A stretch of DNA of 64,000 nucleotides from Pseudomonas borbori (GCF_900115555.1 NZ_FOWX01000030.1:1-64000), one strand, 5' to 3'. Shown: positions 27,251 to 36,823, numbered from the stretch's first letter. The notes: generated by a model not told the origin, from the letters alone. Program-made: numbers and translations.

Positions 27251-28159
27251 ATGAATCTGCAACAGCTACTGGTTGTCATCGATCCCCAGCAGACGCCCCA
27301 GCCGGCACTCGATCGGGCAGTCTGGCTGGCACGCAAGACCCGCGCGCAACTGCACCTGCTGCTGGTCGAATACAACGCCGCCCTGGAAGCCGGCCATCTG
27401 TTCGATACGGCCATGCAAAGCCGGGGACGGGCCGCCCTGATCGAGCGGGGCACGGCATGGCTGGAGGAATTGGCTGCGCCGCTGCGGGCCGAGGGCCTGG
27501 AGGTGCATCTGGACGTGCGCTGGGGCAGGCCGCTGCACAAGCTGGTCCTGGAGAAAGTGGCCGAACTGGCGCCGGACCTTGTGCTCAAGTCCACCGTTCA
27601 CGACAGCCTGCTACGCCGGCTGCTGCTGACCAACAGCTGCTGGCAGTTGATCCGCCATTGCCCGATACCGCTATGGCTGGTGCACCATGCCGAGTGGCAG
27701 GGCCACAGCCTGTGCGCGGCGCTCGATCCGCTGCACAGCGCCGACAAACCGGCGGCGCTCGACCATCAACTGATTCGCGCCGCCAGCGAGCTGAGCGGTC
27801 AATTGGGCATGCGGGCTCACTATCTGCACAGTTATTCCCCGCTACCGCGCACCCTGATGTTCGATGCCCAACTGGTCGCCAATTACGACGACTATGTCGC
27901 CCGCTGCGCCGCCCAGCACCGCGAGGCCTTCGAGCAGTTGATCGGCCACTATCCGATCGCCACGCCCGACACCCACCTGATCGAGGGTTTCGCCGAAGAA
28001 GTGCTGCCACGCTTCGTTCGCGAGCAGCATGTCGACCTGCTGCTGATGGGCGCCATCGCCCGCGGCCACCTGGATACGGCCCTGATCGGGCATACCGCGG
28101 AACGTATTCTGGAGAACCTGGACTGCGATCTATTGGTACTCAAACCTGAGCAGGCGTAG
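27251..28159 (+). CDS. Tandem universal stress protein (UspE-like)
   Basis: A 302-aa cytosolic protein with two Usp domains (about 1-140 and 150-300). The second keeps the ATP-loop pattern LLMGAIARGHLDTALIGHTAERIL near 267-290; the first is more degenerate. The ATG at 27251 (MNLQQLLVVIDPQQTP) is used; the upstream ATG extends into the divergent region without homology. It lies just upstream of pykA, the same order as PA4328-pykA in P. aeruginosa. Usp proteins there aid anaerobic survival; that role is inferred. Confidence 0.9.
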   Translation: MNLQQLLVVIDPQQTPQPALDRAVWLARKTRAQLHLLLVEYNAALEAGHLFDTAMQSRGRAALIERGTAWLEELAAPLRAEGLEVHLDVRWGRPLHKLVLEKVAELAPDLVLKSTVHDSLLRRLLLTNSCWQLIRHCPIPLWLVHHAEWQGHSLCAALDPLHSADKPAALDHQLIRAASELSGQLGMRAHYLHSYSPLPRTLMFDAQLVANYDDYVARCAAQHREAFEQLIGHYPIATPDTHLIEGFAEEVLPRFVREQHVDLLLMGAIARGHLDTALIGHTAERILENLDCDLLVLKPEQA

Positions 28160-28255
28160 ACACAACCGCCGCGTCGAAAGGTAGTGCAGAGCAACAATGA
28201 CTACAGGGTTACGCCGTAGTAGCCTCGCGCTCAATCGCAACTCAGGAGTCAGCGC

Positions 28256-29707
28256 ATGACCTTTCGCCGTACCAAAATCGTCGCCACCCTTGGTCCTTCG
28301 AGCAATTCGCCCGAGGTTCTCGAGCAGCTGATCGTTGCGGGTCTGGATGTTGCCCGCCTGAACTTCTCCCACGGCACTCCCGACGAGCACAAGGCCCGCG
28401 CCAAGCTGGTGCGCGAACTGGCCGCCAAGCACGGCCGGCATGTCGCCCTGCTCGGCGACCTGCAAGGACCGAAGATCCGCATCGCCAAGTTCGCCTGCAA
28501 GCGCATCGAACTCAAGGTCGGCGACCGCTTCACCTTTTCCACCAGCCATCCGCTGACCGAAGGCACCCAGGCAATCGTCGGCATCGACTACCCGGACCTG
28601 GTCAAGGACTGTGGCGTCGGCGACGAACTCTTGCTCGACGACGGTCGGGTGGTGATGCGCGTGGACAGCGCCGATGCCGACGCCCTGCACTGCTCGGTAC
28701 TGATCGGCGGCCCACTGTCCGACCATAAAGGCATCAACCGTCGCGGCGGTGGCCTGACCGCGCCGGCGCTGACCGAAAAGGACAAGGCCGACATCATCCT
28801 CGCCGCCGAGATGGACCTGGATTACCTGGCCGTGTCCTTCCCGCGCGACGCCTCGGACATGGAGTACGCGCGCAAACTGCGCGACGAGTCGGGCGGCAGC
28901 GCCTGGCTGGTGGCCAAGATCGAACGCGCCGAAGCGGTGGCCGACGACGAAACCCTCGACGGCCTGATCCGCGCCAGCGACGCGGTCATGGTCGCCCGCG
29001 GCGACCTCGGCGTGGAGATCGGCGACGCCGAACTGTGCGGCATCCAGAAGAAGATCATTCTGCATGCGCGCCGCCACAACAAGGCGGTGATCACGGCGAC
29101 GCAGATGATGGAGTCGATGATCCAGAACCCGATGCCGACCCGCGCCGAAGTCTCCGACGTAGCCAACGCCGTGCTCGACTACACCGACGCGGTGATGCTC
29201 TCGGCGGAAAGTGCCGCCGGCGCCTACCCGCTGGAAGCGGTGCAAGCCATGGCGCGGATCTGCGTCGGCGCCGAGAAGCACCCGACCAGCAAAGCCTCCA
29301 GCCATCGCATGGGCACGACCTTCGAGCGTTGCGACGAAAGCATCGCCCTGGCGGCCATGTACACGGCCAACCACTTCCCGGGCGTCAAAGCGATCATCGC
29401 CCTGACCGAAAGCGGCTACACCCCGCTGATCATGTCGCGGATTCGCTCCTCGGTGCCGATCTACGCTTTCTCCCCGCACCGCGCTACCCAGGCCCGCGCC
29501 GCCCTGTTCCGCGGCGTCTACACCGTGCCCTTCGACCCGGCGGCCCTGCCCCCGGAACAAGTCAGCCAGGCGGCCGTGGACGAACTGCTCAAACGTGGTG
29601 TGGTCAAGCCGGGCGACTGGGTGATCCTGACCAAGGGCGACAGCTACCACACCATCGGCGGCACCAACGGCATGAAGATCCTGCATGTCGGTGAAGCGCT
29701 GGTGTAG
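28256..29707 (+). CDS. pykA: Pyruvate kinase
   Basis: A 483-aa cytosolic enzyme, PEP + ADP to pyruvate + ATP. Visible are the N-terminal RRTKIVATLGPSS, substrate-binding LNFSHG near 36-41, the signature (WL)VAKIERAEA near 218-227, ARGDLGVEIG near 247-256 and the C-terminal allosteric domain. PykA is the AMP- or sugar-phosphate-activated isozyme type by synteny. CAGGAG precedes the ATG. A strong terminator follows. Confidence 0.95.
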   Translation: MTFRRTKIVATLGPSSNSPEVLEQLIVAGLDVARLNFSHGTPDEHKARAKLVRELAAKHGRHVALLGDLQGPKIRIAKFACKRIELKVGDRFTFSTSHPLTEGTQAIVGIDYPDLVKDCGVGDELLLDDGRVVMRVDSADADALHCSVLIGGPLSDHKGINRRGGGLTAPALTEKDKADIILAAEMDLDYLAVSFPRDASDMEYARKLRDESGGSAWLVAKIERAEAVADDETLDGLIRASDAVMVARGDLGVEIGDAELCGIQKKIILHARRHNKAVITATQMMESMIQNPMPTRAEVSDVANAVLDYTDAVMLSAESAAGAYPLEAVQAMARICVGAEKHPTSKASSHRMGTTFERCDESIALAAMYTANHFPGVKAIIALTESGYTPLIMSRIRSSVPIYAFSPHRATQARAALFRGVYTVPFDPAALPPEQVSQAAVDELLKRGVVKPGDWVILTKGDSYHTIGGTNGMKILHVGEALV

Positions 29708-29725
29708 CACCTGCGCCGTAACGCC

Positions 29726-29753
29726 AAAAGGCCGCTCGATCGAGCGGCCTTTT
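29726..29753. terminator. Terminator after pykA
   Basis: Perfect 14-bp palindrome AAAAGGCCGCTCGATCGAGCGGCCTTTT-type stem directly after pykA, with T runs on the right and A runs on the left, so bidirectional; it also serves the convergent enoyl-CoA hydratase gene. Confidence 0.92.
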
Positions 29754-29765
29754 CGTTTGTGCAGC

Positions 29766-29842
29766 GTAGGGTGCGCCACGCGCACCAAGGGCTCCATGGA
29801 AACTGCCGGTGCGCATGGCCTAGGCGGCCCCGCACACCCTAC
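29766..29842. repeat. GTAGGGTGCGCC/GGTGCGC inverted repeat (copy 3)
   Basis: Left arm GTAGGGTGCGCCACGCGCACC (near 29766-29786) and right arm GGTGCGCATGGCCTAGGCGG...CCCTAC (29808-29842). The right arm carries an extra GGCCTAGGCGGCCCCGC block that is also in the copy at 50893-50965. Confidence 0.8.
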
Positions 29843-29852
29843 GAGCCGGCGG

Positions 29853-30626
29853 TCAGCCGAATTTGGAGAAATCCGGCGCGCGCCGCTGGATAAAGGCCGT
29901 CAACGCTTCGATGGCCTCCGGCGAGCGCAGGCGCTGGCCGAACAGCGCGCCCTCCTCCTCGATCACCCGGCGCAACTCGTCACGACCCGGTGCGCGCATC
30001 AGGCGCTTGCTGTCGGCTACCGCCGCGGGCGCCAGGTGCTGGAAACGCAGAGCCATCTCGCGGGCCTTGGCCAGGGTCGCGGCGCCGTCCTCCAGGGCCT
30101 GATTGGCTATGCCCCAGGCGGCCGCCTGCTCGCCACTGAAGCCTTGTCCCAGCAGCAACAGCTCGGCCGCCCGCGCATGGCCGAGCAGGCGCGGCAGGAT
30201 CAGGCTGGAACCGTATTCGGGGCACAAGCCCAGGTTGACGAAGGGCATTCTCAGGCTCGCCTCGCGGCTGACGTAGACCAGGTCGCAATGCAACAGCAGG
30301 GTAGTGCCTATGCCCACCGCCGGCCCGCTGACCGCCGCCACCACCGGCTTGCTGAACTCGAACAGGGCCTGCATGAACCGGAACACTTCACTGTTCAGAC
30401 CGGCCGGCGGCGCCTGGATGAAATCGGCCACATCGTTGCCGCTGGTGAAGCAATCCTCGCCGCCGGTGATCAGCACGGCGCGCACGCTGGCGTCCCGATC
30501 GGCCTGTTCGAGCACCTCGGCCATGGCGCTGTACATCGCCCGGGTCAGGGCGTTTTTCTTGTGCAACCGATTCAGGCGCAGGGTCAACAGACCCTCTTCG
30601 CGCTCGACCAACAGGTGTTCGCTCAT
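29853..30626 (-). CDS. Enoyl-CoA hydratase/isomerase family protein
   Basis: A 257-aa crotonase-fold protein. The oxyanion-hole regions are at CFTSGNDVADF (about 60-70) and AVSGPAVGIGTTLLLHCDLVYV (about 98-120), with an acidic ECH-like position in NLGLCPEYGSSL. It would act on an acyl-CoA; the substrate is unknown. The ATG at 30626 has GGAG eight bases upstream; a GTG one codon earlier is not preferred. It lies in the pykA-fumarase block on the minus strand, same as PA4330. Confidence 0.9.
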   Translation of the reverse strand: MSEHLLVEREEGLLTLRLNRLHKKNALTRAMYSAMAEVLEQADRDASVRAVLITGGEDCFTSGNDVADFIQAPPAGLNSEVFRFMQALFEFSKPVVAAVSGPAVGIGTTLLLHCDLVYVSREASLRMPFVNLGLCPEYGSSLILPRLLGHARAAELLLLGQGFSGEQAAAWGIANQALEDGAATLAKAREMALRFQHLAPAAVADSKRLMRAPGRDELRRVIEEEGALFGQRLRSPEAIEALTAFIQRRAPDFSKFG

Positions 30627-30662
30627 CACTCATGCTCCGGGATCACGCCGCAGAGGTGGTTA

Positions 30663-31601
30663 TCAGGCGTGCGGTAAAAACAGGTCGGCAAACATCTGGT
30701 TACGCGGCATGCCTGCCAGATACAGGCGCCGGGTAAAGGTTTCGACACTGTCGGGGTGGCCGCAGAGTAAGGCGAGGGTTTGCCGGGAAACAAGGCGCAG
30801 TTCGGCCAAAGCCGCCGGCAACTCGGCCGCGTCGAGCAGCTCGACCTGCAGCTGCGGATGCTCCGTCACCAGCTGCGCCAGGGGCTCGGCCAGGTAATGC
30901 CCGCTTCGCTCATGGGCCAGGTGAATGACCCGGATGCTGCCCTGGTGACCCTGGCGCAGTGCTTCGCGCAGCACCCCATACAGCGGCGCCAGCCCGGTGC
31001 CGGCCGCCAGCAGCCAGAGCGGGCGCATCTGCCAGTCGGCATCGTAGTGCAAGGCGCCGCCGCGCAGTTCACCGAGACGCAAGGCATCGCCCGGCTTGAA
31101 AGCCCGCGCCGCATCGCTGAACGCGCCGCTATGACGGCAGTCCAGGTGGAACTCCAGCCAGGGGTCTTCGTCCGGCAGGCTGGCCAGCGAATAAGGCCGG
31201 GCAATCCCCGTATCGGTCCAGAGCACCAGATGCTGGCCGGCCCGGTAACGCAGCGGTTGCTGCGGGATCAGGCGCAGGCGCAGCACATCCGGGCCGAGCC
31301 AGTCGCAGGCAGCGATCCGCGCGGGGCGGCCATCGCGCAGCGGATCGAACACCTCGACCTGCAGGTCGTCGACGATCCGGCACTGGCATGCCAGCCGCCA
31401 GCCCTGCTGGCGACGCTGCGGGTCGAGCGCCTCGGGTTTGCCATCCAGCGGTTCTCCGCGCAGGCAACGCACCAGGCAGGCATGGCAACTGCCCGAACGG
31501 CAGCTATAAGGCACGGCAACCCCACCCTGCAGCAGGGCATCGAGCAGGTTGCTGGCAGGCGCAACGGTCAGCCGTTGCTCACCCACCCGAAGCTCAGGCA
31601 T
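30663..31601 (-). CDS. 2Fe-2S ferredoxin / FAD-NAD(P) oxidoreductase fusion
   Basis: A 312-aa electron-transfer protein. The N-terminal plant-type ferredoxin domain has CRSGSCHACLVRC at about residues 34-46 plus the fourth cysteine in the C-x-C near 74-76. Next is an FAD domain with RPYSLAS near 140-146, then an NAD(P) domain with AAGTGLAPLYG near 197-207. It resembles reductase components of ring-hydroxylating oxygenases, but no oxygenase is adjacent. The start overlaps the end of the upstream GGDEF gene by 8 bases, with GGAGG inside that gene, so translation is coupled. Confidence 0.92.
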   Translation of the reverse strand: MPELRVGEQRLTVAPASNLLDALLQGGVAVPYSCRSGSCHACLVRCLRGEPLDGKPEALDPQRRQQGWRLACQCRIVDDLQVEVFDPLRDGRPARIAACDWLGPDVLRLRLIPQQPLRYRAGQHLVLWTDTGIARPYSLASLPDEDPWLEFHLDCRHSGAFSDAARAFKPGDALRLGELRGGALHYDADWQMRPLWLLAAGTGLAPLYGVLREALRQGHQGSIRVIHLAHERSGHYLAEPLAQLVTEHPQLQVELLDAAELPAALAELRLVSRQTLALLCGHPDSVETFTRRLYLAGMPRNQMFADLFLPHA

Positions 31602-32721
31602 CGGCATCCTCCCAGGCCGCCGCGCAACGGTTACGTCCGCTGCGCTTGGCCCGATAGAGCGCCTGATCGGCGCGTTGCAGCGCCTCATCCAGATCATCGT
31701 GCATGGTCAGCAAGGTCATTCCGATGGACAAGCTCAGAGTATCCACCTTAATGCCCACGGGTTCAGCCTGATTGAAGGCCTCGCGCAAGCGCTCGCAACA
31801 GGCGGTGAACTGATCGGACTGGGTGTTGGGCAGCAACAGCACGAACTCCTCGCCGCCGTAACGGGCGATGACGTCGCCATCGCGCAGACAGGCCTGGGCC
31901 ACACCGGCGAAGGTCTGCAGCACGCGATCGCCGGCGGCGTGGCCGTGGGTATCGTTGATCCGCTTGAAGTGATCCAGATCGATCAGCGCCAGGCCGTGCT
32001 GGCGTCCCACGCGCAGGCTTTCCAGCGCGCTCTTGGCAAAGCGCAGGAAATGGCGGCGGTTGAACAGGCCGGTCAATTCGTCGGTGGCCACCAGGTCTTC
32101 GAGCTGGCGCATCATTCCGCGCAGGGTGTCCTGGTGCGCCTGCAAGGCGAAGCGGCGCTGGCGCATACGCTGACGCATGGCCTGCACATAGCTGGCGAAC
32201 AGGCTCAGCCAGAGCATCACGCCACCCAGCACGCTGACCTGCAAGATGGCCAGAGCGGGATCGGCCAGCCGGTTCACAAAGGCTTCATAAAGATTCAGTC
32301 CGGCAAAGCCGAAAAAAGCGATCAGCGCGCAGCGCGCAAACACCCGGGGCGGTAACTGGAACACGCCGAACAACAGGATCACTACGTAGATTGCCAGCAA
32401 GGCGCCGCGGCCATTGGCAAACATGCCCAGCAACAGCGTCAACCAGATCAGGGCCACCAGCACCTGCGCTTCGGTCAGGCTGGGGTCACGAAAACGCAGG
32501 TTCTGCCCGGAGACAAACAGGCCGAGAAACACCAACTGGCTCAGTGTCGCCAGCCCGGTAAGCAACAGCGCAGTCGCTATCGAGGCACGAAACAGATCGT
32601 TGAATAGCGCGACCCAGCACAACAGCCCCGTCAGGGCGTAGGTCGCCGTCGCCATGCCGAATCGCTTCAGCAGCAGGCGTTGCAGGGTATGCTGAGTGAC
32701 CCGCTGATGGCTTAGGCTCAT
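31594..32721 (-). CDS. Membrane-bound diguanylate cyclase, SadC-like
   Basis: A 375-aa inner-membrane enzyme making c-di-GMP. Five to six hydrophobic helices occupy about residues 20-180. They are followed by a GGDEF domain with DELTGLFNRRHF near 212-223, IDLDHFKRINDTHGHAAGD and the active-site GGEEF near 292-296. Catalytic residues are intact. Gene order matches PA4332 (sadC), which controls swarming and biofilm in P. aeruginosa. An RxxD inhibitory site is not evident. Co-transcribed with the reductase gene it overlaps. Confidence 0.9.
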   Translation of the reverse strand: MSLSHQRVTQHTLQRLLLKRFGMATATYALTGLLCWVALFNDLFRASIATALLLTGLATLSQLVFLGLFVSGQNLRFRDPSLTEAQVLVALIWLTLLLGMFANGRGALLAIYVVILLFGVFQLPPRVFARCALIAFFGFAGLNLYEAFVNRLADPALAILQVSVLGGVMLWLSLFASYVQAMRQRMRQRRFALQAHQDTLRGMMRQLEDLVATDELTGLFNRRHFLRFAKSALESLRVGRQHGLALIDLDHFKRINDTHGHAAGDRVLQTFAGVAQACLRDGDVIARYGGEEFVLLLPNTQSDQFTACCERLREAFNQAEPVGIKVDTLSLSIGMTLLTMHDDLDEALQRADQALYRAKRSGRNRCAAAWEDADA

Positions 32722-32973
32722 GGGGACTTATGGGCTCCATCCCATACCGGCATTCAGCCAGCAACTCTACGCCTGTGCTGAGCAAATGCCCAGCATGTTC
32801 AGCGGGCGATCAGCGACCAAGGTCGACCGCCGGCGGCTGTCCGCCCAGGCACCTGCGCGTTATACTGCCGCGCCTTTTTTACTGCGCCCGCGCGTCGATT
32901 CGTGGTTCGCCGCCGAAGCTTCTGCACTACTCCCAGCTTTACAACTCCTACCTTCACAAAAGGAGCGCCAAGC

Positions 32974-34497
32974 ATGACCGTGATCAAGCAAGACGACCTG
33001 ATCCAGAGCGTCGCCGATGCCCTGCAGTTCATCTCCTACTACCACCCCGTGGATTTCATCCAGGCCATGCACGAGGCCTACCTCAAGGAAGAATCCCCGG
33101 CCGCGCGCGACTCCATGGCGCAGATCCTGATCAACTCGCGCATGTGCGCCACCGGCCACCGGCCGATCTGCCAGGACACCGGCATCGTCACCGTATTCAT
33201 CCGCGTCGGCATGGACGTGCGCTGGGACGGCGCGACCATGAGCGTCGACGACATGATCAATGAAGGTGTACGACGCGCCTACAACCTGCCGGAGAACGTC
33301 CTGCGCGCCTCGATCCTGGCCGACCCGGCAGGCAGCCGCAAGAACACCAAGGACAACACCCCGGCGGTGATCCACTACTCCATCGTCCCCGGCGACAAGG
33401 TCGAAGTGGACGTCGCGGCCAAGGGCGGCGGCTCGGAGAACAAGTCGAAAATGGCCATGCTCAACCCGTCCGACTCGATCGTCGACTGGGTGCTCAAGAC
33501 CGTGCCGGAAATGGGCGCCGGCTGGTGCCCGCCGGGCATGCTCGGGATCGGCATCGGCGGCACCGCCGAGAAAGCCGCGCTGATGGCCAAGGAAGTGCTG
33601 ATGGAGTCCATCGACATCCATGAGCTGAAGGCCCGTGGCCCGCAGAACCGCATCGAAGAGCTGCGCCTGGAACTGTTCGACAAGGTCAACCAGTTGGGCA
33701 TCGGCGCCCAGGGCCTCGGCGGCCTGACCACGGTACTCGACGTCAAGATCATGGACTACCCGACCCACGCCGCCTCCCTGCCGGTGTGCATGATCCCCAA
33801 CTGCGCCGCCACCCGTCACGCCCACTTCGTCCTCGACGGCACAGGCCCGGCCGAGCTGGAGGCGCCGGATCTGGACGCCTACCCGGAAATCGTCTGGGAA
33901 GCCGGCCCGAGCGCCCGCCGGGTGAATCTCGACACCCTGACCCCGGAAGACGTGCAGAGCTGGAAGCCGGGCGAGACCGTATTGCTCAACGGCAAGATGC
34001 TCACTGGCCGCGACGCCGCGCACAAGCGCATGGTCGAAATGCTCAACAAGGGTGAACAGCTGCCGGTCGACCTGAAAGGCCGCTTCATCTACTACGTCGG
34101 CCCGGTCGATCCGGTGCGCGAAGAAGTGGTCGGCCCGGCCGGCCCGACTACGGCCACGCGGATGGACAAGTTCACCCGGCAGATCCTCGAAAGCACCGGT
34201 CTGCTCGGCATGATCGGCAAGTCCGAGCGCGGTCCGATTGCCATCGAGGCGATCAAGGACAACCAGGCCGTGTACCTGATGGCCGTCGGCGGCGCCGCCT
34301 ACCTGGTGTCGCAGGCGATCAAGAAATCGCGCGTGGTGGCCTTCGCCGAACTGGGCATGGAAGCCATCTACGAGTTCGAAGTGAAAGACATGCCGGTGAC
34401 CGTCGCGGTCGACACCAAGGGCGAGTCGGTGCACATTACCGGCCCGGCGATCTGGCAGAAGAAGATCCACGACAGCCTGGCCGTCGAGATCAAGTAA
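32974..34497 (+). CDS. Class I fumarate hydratase (iron-sulfur)
   Basis: A 507-aa enzyme for fumarate to malate, with a single-chain class I arrangement: the N-terminal [4Fe-4S] domain with conserved cysteines in SRMCATGHRPICQDTG (about 54-69) and VCMIPNCAATRH (about 271-282), and the C-terminal beta domain ending LAVEIK. Oxygen-sensitive type. The ATG at 32974 (AAGGAG upstream) is used, not the longer frame through the spacer. Orthologous in place to PA4333. Confidence 0.95.
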   Translation: MTVIKQDDLIQSVADALQFISYYHPVDFIQAMHEAYLKEESPAARDSMAQILINSRMCATGHRPICQDTGIVTVFIRVGMDVRWDGATMSVDDMINEGVRRAYNLPENVLRASILADPAGSRKNTKDNTPAVIHYSIVPGDKVEVDVAAKGGGSENKSKMAMLNPSDSIVDWVLKTVPEMGAGWCPPGMLGIGIGGTAEKAALMAKEVLMESIDIHELKARGPQNRIEELRLELFDKVNQLGIGAQGLGGLTTVLDVKIMDYPTHAASLPVCMIPNCAATRHAHFVLDGTGPAELEAPDLDAYPEIVWEAGPSARRVNLDTLTPEDVQSWKPGETVLLNGKMLTGRDAAHKRMVEMLNKGEQLPVDLKGRFIYYVGPVDPVREEVVGPAGPTTATRMDKFTRQILESTGLLGMIGKSERGPIAIEAIKDNQAVYLMAVGGAAYLVSQAIKKSRVVAFAELGMEAIYEFEVKDMPVTVAVDTKGESVHITGPAIWQKKIHDSLAVEIK

Positions 34498-34514
34498 GCT
34501 AGCGCGCGTGCCCC

Positions 34515-34549
34515 GACAAACCCGGCCTGCCCTGCAGGCCGGGTTTGTC
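34515..34549 (+). terminator. Terminator after fumarase
   Basis: Long 16-bp stem GACAAACCCGGCCTGC / GCAGGCCGGGTTTGTC with a 3-nt loop followed by ATTTT, directly after the fumarase gene. Confidence 0.92.
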
Positions 34550-34584
34550 ATTTTGCAAATCCCCTATTCGATCGAAACTCCGCC

Positions 34585-36609
34585 ATGTCCCTGCCCCAGC
34601 ACCATCTCGAACTGCTCAGCCCAGCCCGCAACGTCGACATCGCCAAGGAAGCCATCCTGCATGGCGCCGACGCCGTGTATATCGGCGGCCCCGGCTTCGG
34701 CGCGCGCCACAACGCCAGCAACAGCGTGGCGCAGATTGCCGAGCTGGTGCAGTTTGCCCAGCTGTTCCATGCGCGGGTGTTCGTCACCCTCAACACCATC
34801 CTGCATGACGACGAACTGGAACCGGCGCGGCAGATGATCCGGCAGCTGTACGAGGCCGGGGTCGATGCGTTGATCGTGCAGGACATGGGCGTGATGGAGC
34901 TGGATATTCCGCCCATCGAGATCCACGCCAGCACCCAGTGCGATATCCGCACCCTGGACAAGGCCCGTTTTCTCGCCGCTGCCGGCTTCTCCCAGCTGGT
35001 GCTGGCGCGCGAGCTGAACCTGGAAGAAATTCGCCGCATCAGCCAGAGCGTCGACTCGGCCATCGAGTTCTTTATCCACGGCGCGCTGTGCGTGGCGTTT
35101 TCCGGGCAGTGCAACATCTCCCATGCGCAGACCGGACGCAGCGCCAACCGTGGCGACTGCTCCCAGGCCTGCCGCCTGCCCTACACCCTCAAGGACGACC
35201 AAGGCCGCGTGGTGGCCTATGACAAGCACCTGCTGTCGATGAAGGACAACAACCAGACCGCCAACCTGGCCGACCTGGTGGATGCCGGCGTGCGCTCGTT
35301 CAAGATCGAGGGCCGCTACAAGGACATGAGTTATGTGAAAAACATCACCGCGCATTACCGCCGCGAGCTGGACGCCATACTCGACCAGCGCCCGCACCTG
35401 GCCCGCGCCTCCAGCGGCCGCACCGAGCACTTCTTCATCCCCGACCCGGACAAGACTTTCCACCGCGGCAGCACCGACTACTTCGTCAAGGATCGCCTGG
35501 TCGACATCGGTGCCTTTGACTCGCCGACCTTCACCGGTCTGGCGGTGGGCCGGGTGGAAAAGGTCAACAAGCGCGACCTGATCGCCGTCACCGACACGCC
35601 GCTGGCCAATGGCGACGGCCTCAATGTGCTGGTCAAGCGCGAAGTGGTGGGCTTTCGCGCCAACGTCGCCGAACTCAAGGGCACCTTTTATGAAGAAGGC
35701 GAGGAAGGCGGCGCGCCACGCTGGCGCTACCGCGTCGAACCCAACGAGATGCCCGAGGCCCTCGGCCGCCTGCGCCCGCTGCACCCGCTCAACCGCAACC
35801 TGGATCACAACTGGCAGCAGGCGCTGCAGAAGACCTCCGCCGAGCGCCGGGTGGCGGTCAACTGGCAACTGGCCCTGGACGGCGAGCAGTTGCGGCTGAA
35901 CGTCAGTAGCGAAGAGGGCATCAGCGCCAGCGTCAGCCTGGCCGGCCCCTTCGCCGCCGCCAAGGACGCCAGGCAGGCCCGCGAGCAGTTGAGCGATACC
36001 CTGAGCAAGCTGGGCACCACGAATTACTACGTCACCGACGTACGGATCGACGCCGAGACGCTGCCCTTCATTCCCGGTTCCCAGCTCAAAGCCCTGCGCC
36101 GTGAAGCCATCGGCGCCTTGACCTCCGCCCGTCAGGCCGCCCACCCGCGCGGCGCGCGCAAGCCGGTCAGCGTACCGCCACCGGTGTATCCCGAGTCCCA
36201 CCTGACCTTCCTGGCCAATGTCTATAACGCCAAGGCCCGGGCCTTCTACCAGCGCTACGGCGTGCAGCTGATCGACGCGGCCTTCGAGGCCCACGAGGAA
36301 ACCGGCGAGGTGCCGGTGATGATCACCAAGCACTGCCTGCGCTTCTCCTTCAACCTCTGCCCCAAGCAGGCCAAGGGCGTCACCGGCGTACGCACCAAGG
36401 TCGCGCCCATGCAGCTGATCCACCAGAACGAAGTACTGACCCTGACATTCGACTGCAAGCCCTGCGAGATGCACATCAGCGGCAAGATCAAGGGCCACAT
36501 CCTCAACCAGCCCCAGCCGGGCAGCGCCGCCAGCCAGCGCAACATCGTCGGCCAGATCACCCCGGAAGACCTGCTCAAGAGCATCAAGAAAAAACCCGGC
36601 AGCCACTGA
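34585..36609 (+). CDS. rlhA: U32 family RNA hydroxylation protein RlhA (YdcP)
   Basis: A 674-aa U32-peptidase-family protein with a DUF3656-type C-terminal extension, the RlhA/YdcP layout rather than the shorter TrhP. RlhA hydroxylates C2501 of 23S rRNA. The N-terminus ELLSPARNVDIAKEAILHGADAVYIGG, the cysteine set near CVAFSGQC...GDCSQACRLPY, and the late CPKQAKG...FDCKPCEMH are all typical. An iron-sulfur role of the cysteines is known for relatives. It is 88 bases after the fumarase stop, behind a terminator, so is probably separately transcribed. Confidence 0.93.
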   Translation: MSLPQHHLELLSPARNVDIAKEAILHGADAVYIGGPGFGARHNASNSVAQIAELVQFAQLFHARVFVTLNTILHDDELEPARQMIRQLYEAGVDALIVQDMGVMELDIPPIEIHASTQCDIRTLDKARFLAAAGFSQLVLARELNLEEIRRISQSVDSAIEFFIHGALCVAFSGQCNISHAQTGRSANRGDCSQACRLPYTLKDDQGRVVAYDKHLLSMKDNNQTANLADLVDAGVRSFKIEGRYKDMSYVKNITAHYRRELDAILDQRPHLARASSGRTEHFFIPDPDKTFHRGSTDYFVKDRLVDIGAFDSPTFTGLAVGRVEKVNKRDLIAVTDTPLANGDGLNVLVKREVVGFRANVAELKGTFYEEGEEGGAPRWRYRVEPNEMPEALGRLRPLHPLNRNLDHNWQQALQKTSAERRVAVNWQLALDGEQLRLNVSSEEGISASVSLAGPFAAAKDARQAREQLSDTLSKLGTTNYYVTDVRIDAETLPFIPGSQLKALRREAIGALTSARQAAHPRGARKPVSVPPPVYPESHLTFLANVYNAKARAFYQRYGVQLIDAAFEAHEETGEVPVMITKHCLRFSFNLCPKQAKGVTGVRTKVAPMQLIHQNEVLTLTFDCKPCEMHISGKIKGHILNQPQPGSAASQRNIVGQITPEDLLKSIKKKPGSH

Positions 36610-36691
36610 GGAACTGCCGAAGTCCCGCGGTTCAGCCGGGCGACTCCGGGTAATTCGACAGGCGGGCGGGCGCGCCATTCTCGAGCGCCCT

Positions 36692-36823
36692 AGTGTCGCG
36701 ACAGCGTTGAAATGTCGGTATGTGGTGCCTGCTGCTTTTGTAGACATCTGTGGGAACGGCTGGGCGGCACTCCGCCGCCCGACCGCTCCCACGAAAAGCG
36801 ACAGATGATTCGTGTCGCGACAC
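36692..36823. repeat. MITE-like element with 25-bp inverted ends (copy A)
   Basis: The ends are GTGTCGCGACA-N9-TGTCG on both sides in inverted orientation (36692-36716 and 36799-36823), where TGTCGCGACA is itself palindromic. The centre holds a strong hairpin TGTGGGAACGGCTGGGCGGC / GCCGCCCGACCGCTCCCA (36749-36794). A second copy with the same end pattern but a different core is at 47028-47150. It lies between rlhA and the TonB receptor gene, which converge. Confidence 0.75.

Noticed and set aside
32860..34551. 563-codon minus-strand frame opposite fumarase
   Set aside because: Shadow of a complete class I fumarase; no motifs of its own.
34564..36792. 742-codon open frame on the minus strand opposite rlhA
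   Set aside because: Mirror frame of a high-GC gene; the plus strand has the full RlhA family sequence.
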